A stretch of 64,000 nt of DNA from Strongylocentrotus purpuratus (taxonomy: Eukaryota; Echinodermata; Echinoidea; Camarodonta; Strongylocentrotidae): contig NW_022145594.1 of the NCBI RefSeq assembly GCF_000002235.5, forward strand, positions 19,869,390 to 19,933,389. The letters are read 5' to 3'. Shown here in pieces: positions 31,681 through 44,263 of this stretch (position 1 is the stretch's first letter; every line of letters starts with the position of its first letter). The notes beneath the pieces were generated by a model that was not told where the DNA came from, did not search any database, and was given only the letters and a program-made list of their open reading frames with translations. A program made the translations under genes and the position numbers.

Positions 31681-33152
31681 TCAAGACTTGAAAAGGAATG
31701 TTTTGAGATGAGTTTTGAAAGAATCAGAAGATAAACATTTTTTGATGTCTTCAGGAAGGCCATTCCATAAGTTAGGACTAGAGTATGCAAATGATCTTTC
31801 CCCCCACGTTTTGGTAATTTTGGGGGTCACAAGAAAATTGGAAGTGGATGAGCGTAGAGGTCTTGCAGGAGTGTAGTTTTGGATTAGAGAGATAAGGTAT
31901 TGAGGAGCAGAGCCGTGAACGCAATGAAAGGTAAGCAACAAAATTTGGAAAACAATGCGATCTTTTACTGGGAGCCAGTGTAGCGACTGCAAAACTTGGG
32001 AAATGTGGGTACGCTTGGTGGTCAGAGAAACAATACGAGCTGCAGCGTTTTGAAGCTTCTGGAGCTTGGACAGTAGATTCTGGGGTAGATTGATTAGGAG
32101 GGCATTGCCAAAATCAAGACGGGAGGAATTCAGAGCATGAACTAATTTTTCGGTGGCAAACTTGGACAAATATTTACGAATAAAACCGATATTACGCAAT
32201 TGGTACCTTACCAATCTGCAAATATTAAAAACTTGGTCAGACATTGTCATATGTGAGTCAAACAAAACACCGAGATTGCGACACGTTTGTGACAAGTTAA
32301 TTATGTGGCCAGAAAATGAAATGCAATCGATATTAACTTTACTAAGCTGTACTTTGGAACCAAATATAAGGAATACACATTTGTCTAAATTTAATTTCAA
32401 GGAACGTGCGAGCATCCAATCATGAGCATCAGCCATGCAAGATTCAAGGCGATGAACGGCTCGTTCTGCAGCGGCTTGATCTGAATTGAAGTAAATCATA
32501 AGTTGAATATCGTCTGCATAAAAATGATAATCTATGCCATGTTGTAACAAAACTTGTCGCAATCCAATTAAATAAATTGAGAAGAGAGTAGGCCTGCCCA
32601 CAGAACCCTGTGGTACTCCACAAGAGAGAGGCAAAGTAACTGATTTGCAACCATTAATACAAACGATCTGAGAGTGGTATGACAGATAAGACTCGAACCA
32701 TTTGTATGCCTCACCCTTGACACCAAGTGAACTAAGTGTGTTCAAAAGGATAGTGTGATTAACGGTGTCGAAGGCGGAGGACAAGTCTAGCAGCAGCAGG
32801 AGAGCGGTTGAGTAATACCCCTATCCATCCCTTGCAGGATATAGTTGGACACATTCACAAGCAGTGTTTCCACACTATGATGGGTTCTGTAACCTGACTG
32901 GAAAGGGTCGAACAAATCATTGTCCAGAAAATAATCCGAAAGACGAGAAAACACAACCCTTTCAAGAATTTTGAACAGAAAAGGTAGGTTTGAAACTGGT
33001 CGATAATTTTGGAGGGAATTTCGGTCCAGAGAAGGTTTCTTCAACAACGGAGTAACATGAGCTATTTTAAATGAAGAAGGAACATGTGCCTGCTCTAAAC
33101 TCAAGTTAATCAAGTAAGAAAGGATGGGAGCGAATGTGGAGGAACAGTTCAT
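31681..33152 (-). pseudogene. LINE reverse transcriptase, one frameshift
   Basis: Frame 33,152-32,787 has PLLKKPSLDRNSLQNYRPVS and SGYRTHHSVETLL. After a frameshift near 32,787, frame 32,784-31,681 has SSAFDTVNH, GVPQGSVGRPTLFSIYL, YHFYADDIQLM (catalytic DD) and the thumb (CRNLGVLFDSHMTM). The HGIDYHFYADD block is typical of L2/CR1-type elements. It ends LKTFLFKS at 31,681. Confidence 0.8.
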
Positions 33153-33159
33153 TAATAAT

Positions 33160-34578
33160 TTAGTGGGAACAGGGTCTAACTGACATGATTTGGGGGTAGT
33201 TTACGTAAGAGTGACATAATCTCCTTAGGGTAGTAGGTTGTATTACTTCAAAGGAAGAGGAAGTAAGGGGGTGGTGTGGTGTTTCGTTAGGTGATAAACT
33301 GTCGCAGATGGTCTTGACTTTCGTCTGGAAGAAGTGGGTGAATGTAGAGGCCATTTGCTGACTGTCCGTGTGGGCTGGAAGTGGTGATAACTGTCGATGA
33401 TTCAGAAGTCGGTTTGATACTGAGAAGAGCTTTCTGGAATCATTCCGACAGTCTTCAATAAGATCTACAAAGTATGAGCGCTTCGCCCTTTTCACAAGTG
33501 AATTTACGAGGTCACGCTGGGCACAGTACAGTTCTTTGTCAGTCTGAAGTCGGCCATTGGCCCTCCATTTCCTCTCCAGTTGTCTACGTATCCTCTTCTG
33601 AGTACGAATGTCATTGGTATACCACGGACAGTCTGCATGATTCCTCGCTTTCTGTGATCTCTGAGGAGCATGAGCATCTAGAACCATCCCGAGTTCTAAC
33701 TTGTAGTGATGAACAGCTTCTTCAACACTACATGTAGCAGGAGCAGTGATGTTGCAGTCAGCAATGCTATTCGCGAAGGTCTCTCTGTCAATATCTCTGA
33801 TGTTACGACTGACATATGTAGAGTGGGTCCGACTAGGCTTAGCGAAGTTTAGCTTCCATAAGATAGCAGAATGATCGGAGATGCCAGGTATGACCTGAGG
33901 TTTCGAACACAGGATTTGATCATCAGCGTTCCGCACCATGACAACGTCCAGGATGTGACCCTTGTCATAGGTAGGAGATTTGACTAGCTGGGAGATGCCA
34001 TGACTAGTGAGAAGATCATTAAACTTTTGTGTGTTCGGTGCAGAGTTATTGTCCAAGTGAATGTTCAAGTCGCCGGTGATGACAAAAGGTGGAGTTCTGT
34101 ACATTCTACCATCAAGAAAGTCAGAGAATTCTTCCAGAAATTTGGAGAAGCTATGTCCACCAGGCGGCCTGTAGATTACCGATATGTCCATACAGCTTGA
34201 GTCACTGGAGATAGTTGCAGACATACATTAAAAACTGTCGTAGTTTTCTGATGACATAATAACCTGGAGGCTGTCTTTACAAAGAAAAGCCACCCCACCA
34301 CCCCGCCCAGAGACTCGTGGACAGTGTTTGAAAATGTAAGAGCCTGGGCAAAGGTCAGCCACGACTGCATTATCATCGGATGATAGCCATGTTTCACAAA
34401 TACAGACAAAATCTAATTTGTGATCAATGACAAAGTCTTGAAATATTGTTGATTTATTACGCAGAGAGCGGGAGTTGAGAGTACCAAATTTAAGATGGTC
34501 CTTAAAGCGATCACGCCCACCCCTCTTACCCCGATGTGTCCTCCGCCTTCGACACGATCTACTGATCCCGAGAGACAC
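33160..34578 (-). pseudogene. LINE AP-like endonuclease, one frameshift
   Basis: Catalytic motifs are in order: FGTLNSRSLRNK (N), VCICETWLSS (E), SVIYRPPGGH (Y/R), FVITGDLNIHLDN (D, N) and VIPGISDHSAILW (SDH). The frame shifts near 34,228 between ENYDSF and MSATISSDSS. The nuclease would nick target DNA for target-primed reverse transcription. Confidence 0.75.
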
Positions 34579-34635
34579 CAGCCGATCCCAAACAAAGTGA
34601 TTCTCCTCTCGCCATTTTCCAGAGGAACGACCATC

Positions 34636-34968
34636 CTAAATATTAAGGGCATGAAGAGTCTGACTATCATAGGTGTAATCTATAGTCAAGGAATCATCAG
34701 AACAGTTAGGTCCTTGAGAGGAAGGCCCAGGGTTGGGGCTGATGTCTCCCGAGATCAGTAGTAAAATGCGGAATCTTGAAACAGAATTAGCATACCGCTG
34801 AATGGGAGTACCAATGTGCTTGTACTTTCCCTTATGTTGTACAGCTACATTACATGAATCAGTGGTATAATGCTCAAGTACAGTACAAGAATCAGTAGTG
34901 TAACATACAATGCATACAATAGATACAAAGGCTATTAGGATAGCCACCTTCATTGTGTAAACTCGCAC
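34636..34968 (-). CDS. LINE ORF1 N-terminus with signal-like segment and 2A-like motif
   Basis: MRVYTMKVAILIAFVSIVC resembles a signal peptide or membrane anchor. YTTDSC is repeated. At residues 69-82 (34,764-34,723) LLLISGDISPNPGP matches the C-terminal consensus of 2A ribosome-skipping peptides (D-x-E-x-N-P-G-P), with Ser at the usual Glu position. 2A-like sequences at the start of LINE ORFs are known from sea urchin non-LTR elements. The frame ends at 34,636 and the endonuclease resumes in another frame, so a frameshift has occurred or this ORF is short. Confidence 0.65.
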   Translation of the reverse strand: MRVYTMKVAILIAFVSIVCIVCYTTDSCTVLEHYTTDSCNVAVQHKGKYKHIGTPIQRYANSVSRFRILLLISGDISPNPGPSSQGPNCSDDSLTIDYTYDSQTLHALNI

Positions 34969-35000
34969 AACCGTGCAGACTGTGCACTAACATGTGGAGT

Positions 35001-35280
35001 AAAGGTATGACAGGCAAGTGAATATGGCTACTTACGACACAAGTAAGGCAGTGGTGAATGCAAAACCAGTAGATGTAAAATGTATGACAAATATCACATG
35101 AAATATGGCCAAAATAGTCTAGTAGCCTCCTGAAGACATACAGAATCAGATGATATAGATACAGTAACTGAATAAATGATTAAACAAGAAAAATATACAG
35201 TAAAGTGCAGAGCTCTGTGGGCGGACATCCACCAGGCGCGCACAACTAATCGAATCATATCAACTATACATCTGAGTAAG
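35001..35280. other. No gene seen
   Basis: May be 5' UTR of the LINE. Nothing else recognised. Confidence 0.35.
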
Positions 35281-35680
35281 CTTTAAAGATGAAGTTGAGT
35301 TCTGGTCATGCGATTGCATTGTGAAAGAAACGGTGTGAAATCGACCAGAAAAGGTTGATCATCTAGCATATAAGAATTTGTGTGTATTGCAAGGTTCTGG
35401 AATCATCAAAATGATAAGAAATTTGGCCAAGCCTTGGTAAAGTAACAAACACTGTACACAAAAAGATGTATATGGGACTACACGAACACGTGGCGTAAAA
35501 AACCTACCCCCCGAGTTTTACGAGTTACATGACATATTTAGAATATAAAAGCATTTGAAGAGCCATGCTTTTCAGGGAACATGTCTTATCTGATGTTCTT
35601 CCACGCTTGCATAATAAGAATGATAACGCTCACAAATTATTTTTCACTTCTTCCCAGAACTCAACCTTCTCTTTAATAGC
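35280..35680. repeat. Diverged copy of the 51.55-52.30 kb intron region
   Basis: AAGATGAAGTTGAGTTCTGG (35,287) aligns with AAGATAAAGCTAAGTTCTGG near 51,567. GCATTTGAAGAGCCATGCTTTTCAGGG aligns with the segment at 52,215-52,242, and TCTTCCACGCTTGCATAA with TCTTCCAAATTGCATAA. This is the flank of the UPA exon of the ZU5-UPA-DD gene, so either a partial gene duplication or a shared dispersed repeat. Confidence 0.55.
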
Positions 35681-35689
35681 TTTGGTGGA

Positions 35690-36545
35690 ACTAAAAGAAA
35701 AAAGGGCTCTGAGTCCTTTTAAATTGGGGTCACATGCTACAGAAAAAGGAAGGTGGGAACGTTTCAAAGTAAAAAAAGGCAGTTATCAGAGGCGAAAGCA
35801 TGGGGCACTTCTCGAACCTGAAAAGGGACAATTAAATCACGAGGGATAAAAAGAGGCAGAGAATGGTAAGGGGGCATTTTGTCGAAGGGAAACGGGTACC
35901 TATCATATTTAAATAGGGTTATTTATCAGAGGTGGAATGAGACATGAATGAAAAGGACCATTCTCGCATCTGAAAGAGGCCTTTACCAGAGAAGAAAAGG
36001 GGAACTTATAAAAATGGAAAAGGGACACTTATTATAACGGAAAAGGGGCAACTATCGGATTTTGATATGGGTATTTATCAGGGTTGAAAAGGGGACATTT
36101 AGGAGAAGGAAAATGGGCTCTTATTAGATAGGAATAAGGGCAAGTGTCAAAAAAAGGGGACACCTATTAGAGGTTAAATGAGGGCACTCTTATCTGAAGG
36201 GGGACGGGTAATTGTTATTACACAGGAAAAGGGGCACTTGTCAAAGTAAAACATGTAACTCTCAGATATGAAAAGGGGCAATAATCAGAATTGAGGGGGA
36301 CACCCATCAGAGGTGGTAAAAGGCACTTCTCAAACCTGAAAGGGGGCACTTACCAGAGCTGAAAAAGTGCACTTATGATAAAGGAAAAGAAACAGTTATT
36401 GCACAGAAAAATGGCCACTTATAAGACATTGATAGGGGCATTTGTCAGACGTGAAAAGGGGCATTTATGAGAAGGGGCTTTTATGAAAGGGGGGGGCACT
36501 TATCAACAGGGAAAGGGGCACTTTTTCAAATCTAAAATCTGACAC
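35690..36545. repeat. Degenerate minisatellite (AAAAGGGGCACTTATCAGA)
   Basis: Roughly 28-30 base units around GAAAAGGGGCACTTATCAGA, about 25 to 30 copies, strongly diverged. No uniform spacers, so not CRISPR-like. No stable reading frame. Confidence 0.75.
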
Positions 36546-36993
36546 TTTGGAGATACACCAGGAGCGCCGTCTCTGCTTACAATAGGTGATATTACGGAAC
36601 ATTTCGTCACCACTGCCCCCCCCCCCAAGCGTTTGTTTTCATTCTGACCGTTCGCATGTGCTCCTAATTCAAAGAAAATAAGGGCAATATCTCTCTCTCT
36701 CTAAAAAAAGGGTCCCACATTTTGCTCACAATGCTCGCTCAAAGTTACAGTTGATAGATGCTTTAATAATAAAATCAAGCGGATTGCATTCAGAAGTTTA
36801 ACATGGCTGTAACATTCACGAGATGGTGCTTAACACCCCCATCAACTTCGGTGCAATGCGAAATCACAAATTCAAGGAAAAGTATTCCAGAGACAAAACT
36901 TTTATGAAAAACAACCGGGTAAATGTTTTTTCTTTCAAATATGGCCTTAGTATGAATTTGCGGTTGTCTGTATTCATGATATGGCTATGAATA

Positions 36994-37330
36994 TTGCTCA
37001 TTTCGAGGCCTCATTTTACAAAAGATCAATTTTCTCGCCCACTTCGCTTGCTTGTAAATGAATCGTCAGAACATTACACGCAACGACAAAGTATGATGCT
37101 AAAGCAGTGCCTACATCCAACTTCATGTAAACATAAAAACAAATGTCGAAGACGATCCTTTCAATGTCTGAAATGTATTTTTCACACTTTCTGGTTTTCC
37201 TGTTTTCTGGAAGTGTCATTTTTGTTTGTGCCCCCCCCCCCCCCACCGTTAAAGATCTTCAACCACTTCGAGATACAGGTATTTTACCAGTGTTTCAATA
37301 GTTTTGGGTTTTCTTATGGTTTATAGAAAA
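36994..37330. repeat. Dispersed repeat, copy 1 (paralog 38,360-38,700)
   Basis: AATGAATCGTC(A)GAACATTACAC, ACGACAAAGTATGATG and CGAAGACGATC are shared in order with 38,383-38,490, and GTGCCC...ACC..AAAGAT with 38,600-38,640. Old, diverged duplicate. Confidence 0.55.
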
Positions 37331-37423
37331 AGATTCGACCTACAAACATTAAGCTTGCTACGCCATTAATATGTTAGAGCATTGAAATCTAGACAATCAT
37401 AAATACATGTACACACGTGGCGG

Positions 37424-37465
37424 AAGAGAGAGAGAGAGAGAGAGGGAGAGAAAGAAATAAAGAGA
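37424..37465. repeat. (AG)n-rich microsatellite
   Basis: GAGAGAGAGAGAG followed by GA-rich sequence. The minus-strand frames over it are compositional. Confidence 0.8.
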
Positions 37466-38359
37466 GACAACAAGCAAAGGGAGAATAAGAAAGACGGTGG
37501 GGGTATCTAATACATACATAGCTATAGCACCTCGGTTTATACACAAGAAAACAGAAGAAAATATACTGCTCCAATTCCGCTTCATTCACATCAGAAAATT
37601 ATATCACCTTCTTTTCTCCTCCTGTTTGCCTCTAACACTTCCTCCACAAAGTTATAAATACACCCTATACTATATAGTCTACCCACATACAATCATTTCT
37701 TCTCTTTTACATTTTTATCTCACTTCCGTGTTTAAAATCCCGATTTGTTCATACTCAATCAAAGCAACACACGATATAATCTCACCCAAGCTAGACGTCA
37801 GCTGCTATTCTAACCTTCGATAATGACAACTTTGTTGGAAGAAGAAGAATTCATCAATATCTACTCCTAATTTGTGCTTCAGGCGCAATTAAAATGGCAC
37901 CGAGTTGCATAGCGTCGAGCTTCAAACTAATGCGCATTTGGCAGTGATATGCATGTACAGTTTCAAGAGCAACTCACATTATACGCATGCATACAATGCA
38001 AACGAAATGGCAAACAAGAAGAAAAGAATATGACAATTGATAGGCACCGTTGCACTTTGTAAATAAAATGATATGAATATGAATAAACAGCAGGCTTCTA
38101 TTTGGGATCAGTGACAAGGTAGACATCTGATAATATAATATGCTACTGAAATCCTTGTATTTTTCAATTGGCTGTGAACAATTGTGTTACATTAGTTTGG
38201 CACTTGTAATTGATAACAAGTCTAATGAAGATTGGGCCTAAAATAACATTTTAGCTCTAGTCATAGGATGCGAATGATCTTGCTTTTCAATGGACGTGTT
38301 AAAACATTTTATGCATACTTTTTTAAACAAAAGTTTCTCTTGACGACTGAATAACTCGC

Positions 38360-38700
38360 CAGAGGGTTTCCCCAACATGAAAATGAATCGTCGAAACATT
38401 ACACACAACGACAAAGTATGATGTGGAAGCAGGACCTACATGCAGATTCATGTTAAGATAGAAACAATTTCGAAGACGATCTTTGATAACGTATTATCTA
38501 GAATTCGGGCCCGGGTTTAATGTCTCAAAATGTAGTTTTTCCTGCTTTGTGTTCACACTTTGTGGGTTTTCCCTCCTGTTCTTACGAAGTGTCCTTTATG
38601 ATGGTGCCCCTCCCTTTTAAAGATGCTCCACCACCCCTAATATACATATGTGTCACTAGTTTTTCTAATTTATAGGTTCTATGTATTTGATATATGCTAC
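38360..38700. repeat. Dispersed repeat, copy 2 (paralog 36,994-37,330)
   Basis: See copy 1. A related segment also recurs at about 38,860-38,900 (CTCTTGACGACT, CTCGCCAGAGGGTT, both found at 38,337-38,370), so there is a further local repeat of about 530 bases. Confidence 0.5.
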
Positions 38701-39169
38701 TGGAATCTTGCCATTTAATTTGTAGTGAACACATTTTGTTACAGTAATATGACACTTGTTATTCAATTTTAATATAACCAGAGCCTAACAAGATAAGCAT
38801 TAGTCGTGGGGTGCGAAAGATGTTGCTTTTCGTGGACGTGTTAATACATTTTATGCATAATTTGTTTAAGAAATTTCTCTTGACGACTTATAAACTCGCC
38901 AGAGGGTTACACGACATGAACACAATTATTTGCGGGGACCCACCGCACCAGAGACGTGTTTCCGAGAATAAGCACTTCCTTCGTCGAGCTGGGGTTTACA
39001 CTGCGCAGTAGCAAACTACGCACCTATACGACATTTCGTTATAGCGTTTCGGGATAACGTTCTTGTGTGTTTGCACGCCCTGGAATTTATACGATGATTA
39101 TTTATACGACGTTTTGTTATAGAGTTTCGGGATACCAAAATGTGTGTGTGGACACGCTTTCCTTCTTTT

Positions 39170-39997
39170 TTTTTTCTTCTTTTTAAAAACGCAAAATTGA
39201 ATTAACATGCGACTTCGAAAAAAACAAGTGTAGTGTGCAGTGCGAGTGCAAATCCTAACTTAAACGTTAAACTTCTTATCTGTCACATACACTCTCGTAC
39301 AGATCGAGTGTTAAACCTAAACACTGTCATTATGTTCCATGCCTTTCTAACTACCCAGTACTACAGCACATCCCCTAACCACTGCGTCATACCTTCAAAG
39401 CTTTATACCCGAGTATTACAACATTCTAACAGGGTGTCAAATCATGTCATGCTTTATGATATGGAGGTCAAAGGTGATCGTATTCTTTTCATCTATTTAA
39501 TCTGATAAGCTGTGCATATCATAATTTGTCATTGTTTGCTTTCAGGTAGGCACGCAATGGAATATCATAGGAACGGGTTTTTCCTCACCTTTACATTTAG
39601 ACCTACCCTATATTTAGATAATATGAGTGCACAAATATAAAAAGGAATACAGATACAAATCTCATATGTTATCCTGACTACTACATGAGAACACCTTTTC
39701 TGAGCCTCTAAAACTGTTTACAGAGCAATGAATGTTTAAATGCACGTGATTTGCTAATGTGAAGAGTTATGAGACGTATTAAATATATGCGCTCTTAATA
39801 TCGTTTTGCTTACATTATACAAAACAAGTTTTGTATTCCCAACAAACAAGTTGTGAACTGAATAGACACTGTCTGATGTATGAATGCAAGGTTAACATTT
39901 AGGTTAATCTTTATACCCCCTTATCACCACTGTTTCTTTCGTCTAATCACTCATTCAAGGGTTTACCGACATTTTTGCTCAAAGTAAGAGCGAGAAG

Positions 39998-40068
<71 letters not shown>

Positions 40069-41010
40069 TGTGAGTAAGAGGGAGAGGTATACTATAAAGA
40101 GAGAAAGCTCGAGATTGGATAGGGCGGGTTGCATTCCCGAAATAATATTCCAATTAGACTCCCCGGACAAAGTTATTCGGGTACTTTTGAAAATATATTT
40201 TATTTGTATTTGTTTAAGAATATTTAATTACTTTGTTATGTGCTGATCAACCCGAACCTATCAGGGAGGGAGGAGCCTGTAGGTAGTTATCGGTTTATAT
40301 TTATAATCCTAGTTCCCTGCACTTTATGTGCCAGAAGATAATTACAATTTTAACATGCTCACTTCCACTTCCTTTCTGTTTGTTTTTCATTACTTGCCTA
40401 CTCTCTTATCCACGCTCTCTCTCTCTCTCTCTCCGTTTTCTTCTCTTTCCACCTGTTCAATGGCTGTCCCTTAGTAAATAGTTATAGCCGATAATTATAT
40501 AGCTCAACACATTACAATTGCTGTATTTATTTCACCCCCTTCTCCTCTCTTACACACACACACTCTCTCTCTCTCTCTTCTTTTGCTACTTTTCCCCCCT
40601 CATTCCAACCCTCTCTCTCTCTCTCCCTCTTTCTCCCCGCCCCCCTCTCTGTCTCTATCGCATGCCAAGCTCTCGATTATCAATTGGTTATATGCCATAC
40701 AACTTGTTTTTATCTCATTTACAACATAAATATGCATCAAGAGTCAAATATTGAAGCATGCATGTACTAACTTTTATATTTAACTCGCCGAGCTAATAGG
40801 AAATAAAGACATAAACACTCATATATCTAATTTGTCAAGATAGAATACCGTATGAACAAAATTCAGAAAATACAAAACTAGGTCTACGTATTATATTTAA
40901 ATCATTTTTGCCTTAAATCCATAAAGATTCCTTAAATATCCATTTTGTCCAGGAACAAAAATAGCAAAAAACAACATTATTTTGACAATTGACATTACAA
41001 CTGAAAAAAA
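39170..41010. repeat. Large direct duplication, copy 1
   Basis: Shares long stretches with 42,905-44,260 and 45,198-45,560 (ACATGCGACTTCGAAAAAAA, CTCTCGTACAGA, TTTCTAACTACCCAGTACTA, GAACACCTTTTCTGAGCCTC, GGGATAGGGCGGGTT-like, ACAACATAAATATGCATCAA). It contains (AG)n at 40,000-40,066 and CT-rich tracts at 40,410-40,640. No coding frame is conserved between copies. Confidence 0.8.
39995..40066. repeat. (AG)n microsatellite
   Basis: Two long GA runs separated by AAAGAGATAGATAGA. Much shorter in the duplicate near 43,730-43,775. Confidence 0.85.
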
Positions 41011-41234
41011 AAAGGTTTTGTGTTCACTAAATACATGTATTTGCAAATTGTATTTGCAGGCAAAATGTTATTCCCTTTCACAACCCACACTTAAAAGCAC
41101 GTGGTAAACTATTTCAATGACTAACATGACGAGCACAAAATGAAAAGCAGAACGAAAACGAATATATGAAACGACAAGAGTGTGCTGTATAGATACAATG
41201 TCACTATGTATGTAAGCAAATATTTAGTTAACTA

Positions 41235-42162
41235 CACTGTAAAAAAATAATAGTCGAAATAACTCAATAAAATTGAGGAAAAGAATTGCCTTATTTTTAT
41301 TAAGTAAATATTACCTACGGCATCTTAAGTAGAATTTACTTATTTTGCTGAATAAATTTTTACTCAGTTAAATCGAGTTACATTAACGTAAATAATTTAA
41401 GTATTGTAATCATTTTAGATAATTTAAAAAAAAGCTATGATAGGATGACATATTGCACGAGTTGGTACCCATCTAATCTAACAAGTAACATCCACTAATC
41501 ATTCACTACTTCTATTTAAGATTTAACCGTATATATATATATATATATATATCTACCACCATCACAAACTATTACATACGCTTCAATTCGACACATATTG
41601 AAAGGCTCCAAATTTTATATATACTTGATCGTAGCATCTTAAAAGGAAAATTGGTTGACAATTTCCTGAAATATCAAGTTTTTATTTGTTTTGAACTGGG
41701 TAACAATTAAAAATTGTCTTGTCTTTGCTTAGCCATGTTAAATGAATTTGTAAATGTTTTAAAGTCCTTAAATTTTCATTCAACGACAAAAAAGAATTGT
41801 TTTATTTAAAAAGAGTTTAATTTGGTCTTAATGAATATTCATAAATTATGTAAATATTTCTATTACGCACTGCATCGGTCCTTACTTTAAAAAGATAAGA
41901 ATAATCAACATAAATTGTTTTGAGTAATACGTATAATTTCTGATTTTGAGTTAAAATTACTAAATTAATACAAGCTGAAATTTTTTAGAGTTCTTACGTA
42001 TTTGATTTTACTTAAATATTCCACGTATGTTCTACTAAATTGAAAGTTTGAGTTAGCAAGACTTAAACTTAGTGCGTAAGTGGCAAAACTAATGTTTTCA
42101 AGTAAATTCTACATGGAAAAAATACGTAAAAATTACCAATGAACAAATTCTTTTTTACAGTG
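41235..42162. mobile_element. TA-flanked TIR element (CACTGTAAAAAA ends)
   Basis: TA at 41,233-41,234 and 42,163-42,164 with inverted ends CACTGTAAAAAA. AT-rich body with weak internal inverted similarity (AAGTAAAT, AGTTAAAAT motifs) and a (TA)n run at 41,530-41,552. It lies between the two copies of the 1.8 kb duplication. Mariner-like by target and ends. No transposase. Confidence 0.65.
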
Positions 42163-44219
42163 TATATTCATGCTAGAAAATGTAGGTAAACGTTTTATGA
42201 CAAATTTCTGGATAATTATAAAGATATGATATCAAATAAAAACAAATTCATGGTAGGCCAAGGTTTCCTCAAATTAATATTTGCAAAATACTATTTTTTT
42301 TCAAAAGGGCCGCTTTGGGGAGTGCCCTCCCCCCCCCCCCCTCCCCGATTAAGGGGTGATCGTTACAAATAAAATGTAAAAGCCCTCTGAAATATTGTGT
42401 ATTATGATAATATCTTTCGAATAAACAAAGTGTGTTTGGTTTGTGTTGTAGTGGCAGGTAACTAAAAAACTAAGCATATTTGACTTTGGCCCTCCGCTTT
42501 CATTACGTTAAATGAAATGAAATACTTTTTTCCCCCTCATTAACAGTGGAACATCGCCAACATTTGTACTCATCTATATGTCCATTGACATGATTAAAAA
42601 GATATTTAGGAGGAAAAGGGTTGAGTAGTAGTCTGTACAAAATACCAACAAATCGTATAGTTAAGAGCAAGAGAACACAAATTTAAAATAGAATGGTTTG
42701 CATTCAAAATCCTATAGAACGATACAAAACAAAAAAGATGAATAATTGCTATGATTTGAGCAGGGAAGTTGGGTGTAAATTTGCTTGTGTGTGTAAGTAG
42801 AGAGATGGAAGTAAAACACATTTTAGTTTGAAAAATATGGGAAATTATAAGCACGGACAGGACGTGTAGAGAGTTCGGGAGATAGATAATAAGAGCGACA
42901 TTTAGTCTTTCTTAAGTTCTTTTTTAACACACAAAATTTGAATAACATGCGACTTCGAAAAAAAACAAGTACAGTGTGCAGTGCGAGTGGAAATCCTAGT
43001 AAAGAATTTAAATTTTAAACTTCTTATCTATCACATACACTCTCGTACAGAGTATTAAACATAAGCACTGTCATTATGCTCCATGCCTTTCTAACTACCC
43101 AGTACTACAGCACACCCCCTAACCACTGCGTCATACCTTCATAGCTTACCCGAGTATTACAGCATTCCAACAGACTGATAAATCATGTCATGCTTTATGA
43201 TATGGAGGTCAAAGGTACTCATATTCTTTTCATCTACTCAATCTAATAATCTGTGCATATTCGCATTTGTCATTGTTCGGTTTCAGGTAGGCACTCATAG
43301 AATATCATATGAACGGGTTTTCCATATTTGCGTAGGCCTACCCAAATAGAAAGGAGGACGGAGACAAATCTCATAAGTTATCATGACTACTACGTGAGAA
43401 CACCTTTTCTGAGCCTCTGAAACTGTTTATTGAGCGATGAACGTAAAGTCAAATGCACGGGATTTGCTAATGTGAAGAGTTGTGTGAGTGTGACGTATTA
43501 AATCTATGCGCTCTTTAATAACCTTTTGCTTACATTATACCAAAAAAAAGGCGTTCTGATGCATGTATGTAACATGTGTATTCCCAACAGCCAAGGTGTG
43601 TACTTAATAGACACCGTATGATGTCTGTATGAAAGGTTGCCTTTTAGATTAACCTGTATACCTCCTTATTACCACTGTTTCTTTCTTCTCACGCATCCAA
43701 CGGTTTGCCCACCTTTATTCCTCAGAGAGTAGGAGAGCGAATGTTTGAGTCAGAAAGAGAGGTAGAGAGAGAAAGCTTGAGCTGGGATAGGGCGGGTTGG
43801 ATTCCCCAAATAATATTCAAATTAGGTTGCCCGGACGAATTCATGGCGGGTATTTTTGAAAATATATTTTGTTAAATAATTATAATTATTAGAAGTGCTG
43901 ATCATCATCAACCTTACAGCCAGGAAGGAGTCTGGTAACCATCGGCTTATATTTCTTATTCTAGTTCACTTTGGATTTTATTACTGGACTTTATAGGTAA
44001 GAAGATGATTAAACAAAATCAAATTGCTCATTCCCACTTTCTTTTCCATTCCTTGCCTACTCTCTTATCCCCCTCTCCCTCTCTGTATCCTTCTCTTTCC
44101 GCCTGTTCAATCACTGTTGCTTTATCTAGATAAATTTCCCAATTAAAACCCTCCTTTATAGCCAATGTATAGCTCTCAACATTACAACTGCTCTATTTAT
44201 GTACCACTGCCCCCTCTAA

Positions 44220-44252
<33 letters not shown>
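44220..44252. repeat. (CT)n microsatellite
   Basis: CTCTCTCT run directly left of the palindromic element. The equivalent tract in copy 1 is at 40,560-40,630. Confidence 0.8.
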
Positions 44253-44253
<1 letters not shown>

Positions 44254-44263
44254 TATATTACTA

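Larger units (their letters stand above)
31600..35000 (-). mobile_element. Near-complete L2/CR1-type LINE with a 2A-like ORF1
   Basis: Minus strand from about 35.0 kb: ORF1 start with a 2A-like motif, AP-endonuclease, reverse transcriptase, short 3' UTR (TTGAGCACTCCACAGAGTGG, then GGCGCGATAAAAG) and an ATTATT-type tail at 31,600. The EN and RT frames are long and broken by only a few frameshifts (near 34,228 and 33,155-32,787), so the copy is relatively young. The exact 5' end was not defined. Confidence 0.85.

Noticed and set aside
33474..34761. Plus-strand frames over the LINE
   Set aside because: Antisense to the endonuclease, whose catalytic motifs are clear on the minus strand.
35690..36545. 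Repeated roughly 29-base units as a CRISPR-like array
   Set aside because: Repeats are diverged and contiguous, without unique spacers of constant length, and the DNA is clearly eukaryotic.
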